Of a stretch of DNA of 64,000 nt, positions 60,291-64,000 are shown one piece after another (the stretch's first letter is position 1; every line of letters starts with the position of its first letter). The notes beneath the pieces are model-generated. The model ran no database searches. It was given only the letters and a program-made list of their open reading frames with translations, and had not been told where the DNA came from. The DNA comes from Streptomyces longisporoflavus. GTDB lineage: Bacteria; Actinomycetota; Actinomycetes; Streptomycetales; Streptomycetaceae. Location: contig NZ_BMTR01000017.1 in assembly GCF_014649775.1 (NCBI RefSeq), positions 1 to 64,000 of the forward strand, written 5' to 3'. Made by a program: the position numbers and the translations under genes.

Positions 60291-61484
60291 ATGCCCGGCC
60301 AGGCTGCCCATGTCATCGCCGACGACACGGAGGCCCTCGCCGTCGCCGCGTCGCTGGCCGAGGAGTTCCGTACGGACGCCTCCGCACGGGACGTCGAACG
60401 CCGTCTGCCGCGTGCGGAGCTGGACCGGCTCTCCGCGTCCGGCCTGCTCGCCGTCACCGTCCCCGCCGAACACGGCGGGGCGGACGTCTCCGCCGAGACG
60501 CTCGCCGAGGTCTTCCGTCTGCTGGCCGCTGCCGACGCCAGCCTCGCCCAGATCCCGCAGAGCCACTTCGCCTACATCAACGTGATCCGCCGCCAAGGAA
60601 CCGACGAGCAGCAGAAGTTCTTCTACGCCGAGCTGCTCTCGGGGGCCCGATTCGGCAACGCGCAGTCGGAGGCGGGAACCAAACACGTCCAGGACATCCG
60701 CACCCGTCTGCAACTGCGACCGGACGGCTCCTACGACCTGACCGGGGTCAAGCACTACTCCACCGGCGCGCTCTTCGCCCACTGGATCCCCGTACTGGCC
60801 CGTACGGACGACGACGCCCTGCAGGTGGCCTTCGTGCCCCGTGACGCGCCGGGCCTCAGCGTCGTCGACGACTGGGACGGCCTGGGCCAGCGCACGACCG
60901 CCAGCGGCACCGTCCGTCTGGAGGCCGTACGGGTGCCGGCCGACCGCGTCCTGCCGCATCACCTCACCTTCCAGGGGCCGCAACTGCAGGGCGCCGTGGC
61001 CCAGTTGCTGCACGCGGCGATCGACACCGGCATTGCCTCCGGCGCCCTGGCGGAGGCGGCCCAGTTCGTACGGACCAAGAGCCGCCCCTGGTTCGAGAGC
61101 GGCGTCGAGACGGCCGCCGAGGACCCACTGCTGATCCAGCGCTTCGGTGAACTCGCCATACGGGTGAGGGCGGCGAAGGCACTGCTGGGGGATGCCGGGC
61201 GAGCCGTGGACGCATCCCGAGCCGACCTCACCGACGAGTCTGCGGCCGAGGCGTCCATCGCGGTGGCCGCCGCCAAGGTACTGGCCGCGCAGACCGCCGT
61301 AGAGGTGGCCGACGCCCTCTTCGAGGTGTCCGGGACCCGCTCGGCCCTCAACTCCCTCAACCTGCACCGCTACTGGCGAGACGCGCGCACCCATACGCTC
61401 CACGACCCGGTCCGCTGGAAGATCCAGCACATCGGCCGGTACGTACTCAACAACACCCGGCCGCCCCGCCACGGCCTGCTCTGA
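60291..61484 (+). CDS. sfnB: SfnB-family sulfur acquisition oxidoreductase
   Basis: A 397-residue acyl-CoA dehydrogenase-fold flavoprotein of the SfnB family (VTVPAEHGGADVSAETLAEVFRLL, YDLTGVKHYSTGALFAHWIPVLA, NSLNLHRYWRDARTHTLHDPV). Members occur with sfnG and ssu genes and are thought to take part in organosulfur oxidation. The ATG follows the ssuE stop by three bases, so translation is probably coupled. It is a clear paralogue of the 406-residue gene upstream; both end in the same RTHTLHDPV(S/R)-K pattern. Confidence 0.9.
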   Translation: MPGQAAHVIADDTEALAVAASLAEEFRTDASARDVERRLPRAELDRLSASGLLAVTVPAEHGGADVSAETLAEVFRLLAAADASLAQIPQSHFAYINVIRRQGTDEQQKFFYAELLSGARFGNAQSEAGTKHVQDIRTRLQLRPDGSYDLTGVKHYSTGALFAHWIPVLARTDDDALQVAFVPRDAPGLSVVDDWDGLGQRTTASGTVRLEAVRVPADRVLPHHLTFQGPQLQGAVAQLLHAAIDTGIASGALAEAAQFVRTKSRPWFESGVETAAEDPLLIQRFGELAIRVRAAKALLGDAGRAVDASRADLTDESAAEASIAVAAAKVLAAQTAVEVADALFEVSGTRSALNSLNLHRYWRDARTHTLHDPVRWKIQHIGRYVLNNTRPPRHGLL

Positions 61485-61562
61485 CAGACCGCCCCGGACC
61501 TGTCAGGCACCAGATCCACATCCTCTGACTCCTGACGCCTGACTCCTGAACGGAGACACCAC

Positions 61563-62705
61563 GTGCCCCTCACCTTCCACTGGTTCTTGCCCACCAACGG
61601 CGACAGCCGCCATGTCGTGGGCGGCGGTCACGGCACGCCGGCCACCGCCAGCGGACGGGACCGGCCGCCGACGGTGGCCTACCTGAGCCAGATCGCCCGC
61701 GCCGCGGAGGAGCTGGGCTTCGTGGGCGCGCTGACACCCACCGGCGCCTGGTGCGAGGACGCGTGGCTGACCACCGCGATGGTGGCCCAGCACACGGAGC
61801 GGCTGAAGTTCCTGGTCGCTTTCCGCCCGGGCTTCGTCTCCCCCACACTCGCCGCGCAGATGGCCTCCACCTTCCAGCGGCAGACCGGGGGCCGGCTCCT
61901 GCTCAACGTGGTCACCGGCGGCGAGAGTCACGAGCAGCGCGCCTACGGCGACTTCCTGGACAAGGACGCCCGCTACCGCCGCACCGGAGAGTTCCTGGAG
62001 ATCGTCCGGGCTCTGTGGGAGGGCAAGACGGTCGACCTGCGGGGCGAACACCTCGGTGTGGAGGGCGCGAAGCTGGCGCGGACGCCGGACCCGGTCCCCG
62101 AGGTCTACTTCGGCGGCTCCTCGCCGATCGCGGGCGAGACAGCCGCCCGGCATGTCGACGTGTACCTCACCTGGGGCGAGCCCCCGGCACAGGTCGCCGA
62201 GAAGATCACCTTGATCCGGGAACTGGCCGCGAGAGAGCGGCGTACGGTGCGGTTCGGCATCCGGCTTCACGTCATCACCCGGGACACATCCGAGCAGGCG
62301 TGGGCCGAGGCCGACCGGCTGCTCGCAGGTTTCGACCAGGAGACGGTGGCGTCGGTACAAGCGGGGCTCGCCCGCAGCGAATCCGAGGGACAGCAGCGGA
62401 TGCTCGCGCTGCACGGCGGCGGCGACCGGCGCAGCCTGGAGATCCACCCCAACCTCTGGGCAGGAATCGGCCTGGTCCGCGGCGGCGCCGGCACGGCACT
62501 GGTCGGCAGCCACGCGGAGGTCGCGGACCGGATCAAGGAGTACGCCGCTCTGGGCATCGACGAGTTCATCTTCTCCGGCTATCCGCACCTGGAGGAGGCG
62601 TACTGGTTCGGCGAGGGCGTACTGCCCCGCCTGGCCGCGGAGGGCCTTTGGCGACACCCCTTCGAGAGGGACGGGGATCCGGCCGTCCAAGTGCCGTTCA
62701 CCTGA
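61563..62705 (+). CDS. ssuD: FMNH2-dependent alkanesulfonate monooxygenase SsuD
   Basis: A 380-residue luciferase-fold enzyme with SsuD signatures (FHWFLPTNGDSRHVVGGGHG, ALTPTGAWCEDAWL, NVVTGGESHEQRAYGDFLDKDARYRRTGEFLEI). It splits alkanesulfonates into aldehyde and sulfite with FMNH2 and O2. With SfnG upstream, methanesulfonate is a plausible substrate (MsuD-like). The GTG start at 61563 has GGAGA about eight bases upstream. It is last in the operon and convergent with the second LysR gene. No SsuABC transporter lies in the window. Confidence 0.93.
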   Translation: MPLTFHWFLPTNGDSRHVVGGGHGTPATASGRDRPPTVAYLSQIARAAEELGFVGALTPTGAWCEDAWLTTAMVAQHTERLKFLVAFRPGFVSPTLAAQMASTFQRQTGGRLLLNVVTGGESHEQRAYGDFLDKDARYRRTGEFLEIVRALWEGKTVDLRGEHLGVEGAKLARTPDPVPEVYFGGSSPIAGETAARHVDVYLTWGEPPAQVAEKITLIRELAARERRTVRFGIRLHVITRDTSEQAWAEADRLLAGFDQETVASVQAGLARSESEGQQRMLALHGGGDRRSLEIHPNLWAGIGLVRGGAGTALVGSHAEVADRIKEYAALGIDEFIFSGYPHLEEAYWFGEGVLPRLAAEGLWRHPFERDGDPAVQVPFT

Positions 62706-62789
62706 CAGATCCCCGGCAGGGCCGAGTATCCGGACAAGGGGGCGAACAACGCGACCCCTCGCCTCGTTACTTCTCGTCCTGCTCCACTG

Positions 62790-63674
62790 TCATGCACTCG
62801 TGATGGTCGCGGCGGATGCTGGTCCATACGCCCCTACAGTCTCCCGTGCCATCCTCACGAACCTCCCCAGCTGCGGATGCCCGCCGTGCTGCGGATATAT
62901 CAGGTTCAGTGGCACGCTCGGAGCGTCTGGAATCGTCAGAAAGGAGACGAACGCGTGGAAGTGCTGGCGGCCCACGAACTCCGGCACGACCCCGAGCCCT
63001 TTGTTCGCCGCCACCGCCTCCAGCCATTCGTCGAAGTTGCGGCACACGACTGCCACGTCCGGTCGCCGGTCGATGGGCCACTCGTCCAGATTCGTCGTAC
63101 CGCTCACCTCGTTCAGCACGAGTTGGTGGTCCGCGATCTCCTGCCAGCTCATCTCCTCCCGCTCGGCCAGCTCCGAACGGGTCGACACCGCGACGATCCT
63201 GCGTTCGTGCAGCAGCGTCACTGCCTGCATGCCCGGCGCCCGTACGCGCCCTCGCAACACCGCCACGTCCGCGTCCCCGCGATCCACCCCCGCGAGTTTC
63301 GCGTCGTGCCGTTGCACACGTACCGTCAGTCCGGTCTCCGCCTCGAAGCGGGCGATTGTCTCCTGCGGCCAGCCGGACGGGAACCCCCAGGCGAAGCCCA
63401 CGCGGAACGTCTCGTCCTCCGGTTCGGGTCGCAGCGCCGCCTCCAGCCTCGGTATGAGGAAGCTGAGTTGACTGTAGAGGGCCTCACCGGCCGAGGTGAG
63501 CGCCACCTGCCGTGTTGTGCGTTCGAGCAGCCGTCTCCCGATCAGCTCTTCCAGGCGTCGTATGTTGCGACTGAGAGTTGGCTGAGAGACATCCATCCGC
63601 TTCGCGGCACGCGTGAAGTGCTTGTCTTCCGCCAGTGCCAGGAACCCGCGCAGGTGGTGTAGCTCGATGCTCAT
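62790..63674 (-). CDS. LysR-family regulator (second)
   Basis: A 294-residue LysR-type regulator with the winged-helix part HFTRAAKRMDVSQPTLSRNIRRLEELIGRR and a substrate-binding-type domain. ATG 63674 (MSIELHHL) gives the standard start. It is convergent with ssuD; upstream on the same strand is the cupin gene at the window edge, separated by a terminator. It may regulate that cupin unit or genes outside the window rather than the sulfur operon. Confidence 0.9.
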   Translation of the reverse strand: MSIELHHLRGFLALAEDKHFTRAAKRMDVSQPTLSRNIRRLEELIGRRLLERTTRQVALTSAGEALYSQLSFLIPRLEAALRPEPEDETFRVGFAWGFPSGWPQETIARFEAETGLTVRVQRHDAKLAGVDRGDADVAVLRGRVRAPGMQAVTLLHERRIVAVSTRSELAEREEMSWQEIADHQLVLNEVSGTTNLDEWPIDRRPDVAVVCRNFDEWLEAVAANKGLGVVPEFVGRQHFHAFVSFLTIPDAPSVPLNLIYPQHGGHPQLGRFVRMARETVGAYGPASAATITSA

Positions 63675-63784
63675 GCCGAGCAGCATATGCAGACTGTTGA
63701 ACCCGCATCCCCACCCGGGTGGCTCCCTCGAAAGCCTGCGATAGTCTCGCTATTCCTCGTCAATTACCGTTTGTCGGGATGCGA

Positions 63785-63813
63785 AGGGGCCCGGACGCCG
63801 GGTCCGGGCCCCT
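63785..63813 (-). terminator. Terminator of the right-edge cupin gene
   Basis: A perfect 12-bp inverted repeat (AGGGGCCCGGAC/GTCCGGGCCCCT, 5-base loop) about 30 bases past the cupin stop codon. Confidence 0.75.
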
Positions 63814-63842
63814 GTGTCGCAGACGCGATCCTCCCCTCGGAC

Positions 63843-64000
63843 TCAGGCCTGGTACTCCGTCTGCGTCACGTGTTCCTTCCACTCCGTCGGGCCGTCAGTG
63901 ACCGCGATGTGTGTCATGAAGGTCCCCGGACCCGCCCCGTGCCAGTGCTCTTCGCCGGGGTGGCAGACGACTGTGTCGCCGGCCCGGATCTCCTGCACCT
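63843..64000 (-). CDS. Cupin domain protein (5' part outside window)
   Basis: The last 51 codons of a gene entering from the right edge. The visible part, EIRAGDTVVCHPGEEHWHGA, is the second half of a cupin barrel with its metal-binding GEEHWHG motif, followed by a short tail ending TEYQA. It resembles the corresponding segment of the cupin encoded at 50042-50452. The N-terminal half and start are not visible. Confidence 0.8.
   Translation of the reverse strand, partial: VQEIRAGDTVVCHPGEEHWHGAGPGTFMTHIAVTDGPTEWKEHVTQTEYQA

Noticed and set aside
59304..61472. A 722-residue - strand open frame
   Set aside because: Antisense to the DszC-like gene, ssuE and sfnB, which have clear family motifs.
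1..64000. tRNA, rRNA or insertion-sequence genes
   Set aside because: No cloverleaf-type sequence, rRNA signature or transposase was recognised on either strand; a tRNAscan/Infernal run would settle it.

Overview
The window is high-GC DNA with GTG and TTG starts, strongly GC-biased third codon positions, an ESX-type secretion locus, secreted xylan-degrading enzymes and an actinobacterial cysteine leader peptide. Together these point to a Streptomyces chromosome. No rRNA, tRNA, CRISPR array or insertion sequence was recognised.

Bases 1-37,000 form a type VII (ESX) secretion locus. The core membrane parts are EccC (+ strand, 26137), EccD and EccB (- strand), a mycosin-like protease and an EccA-like double AAA+ ATPase fused to a beta-helix. 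No EccE was recognised. The - strand below EccB carries two WXG100-type proteins, a 159-residue partner, a 1264-residue AAWKG-type protein with Gly-rich repeats, a YbaB-like protein, a 123-residue helical protein, and a giant gene of more than 5,271 codons that runs off the left edge. The giant protein begins with a WXG100-like domain. It carries a clan CD-like His/Cys module, one OTU-like cysteine peptidase module with its Cys and His, two OTU-like modules that have lost them, a zincin HELTH motif and nearly identical C-terminal repeats. It is the best candidate for an undescribed secreted effector or surface system. The mycosin has Gly in place of the catalytic Asp.

Bases 34,900-38,600 hold two membrane proteins with the same plan (Ala/Pro/Glu-rich head, one membrane helix, charged linker, C-terminal lectin domain). 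One ends in a ricin-type lectin and the other in a bulb-type lectin. A type VII-associated protein gene overlaps the first.

Bases 38,600-47,800 are a mixed stretch: a degenerate integrase-like gene, a formylglycine-generating enzyme, a two-domain VOC protein, a Ser/Gly-repeat protein, a small secreted protein, an APC permease, and a divergent xylan pair (GH10 xylanase and GH62 arabinofuranosidase) with inverted repeats between them.

Bases 47,800-51,500 hold a cupin, quinone oxidoreductase and Zn-dehydrogenase run that diverges from an XRE/MmyB-type regulator across two perfect 16-bp palindromes. A 1391-residue protein of unknown function follows.

Bases 55,800-62,700 are an organosulfur operon: a LysR regulator, then a probably leaderless cysteine-containing leader peptide, then SfnG, a DszC-like oxidoreductase, SsuE, SfnB and SsuD. 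SsuE would supply reduced FMN, SfnG would oxidise dimethyl sulfone, and SsuD would release sulfite from the alkanesulfonate. A second LysR gene and a truncated cupin gene close the window.
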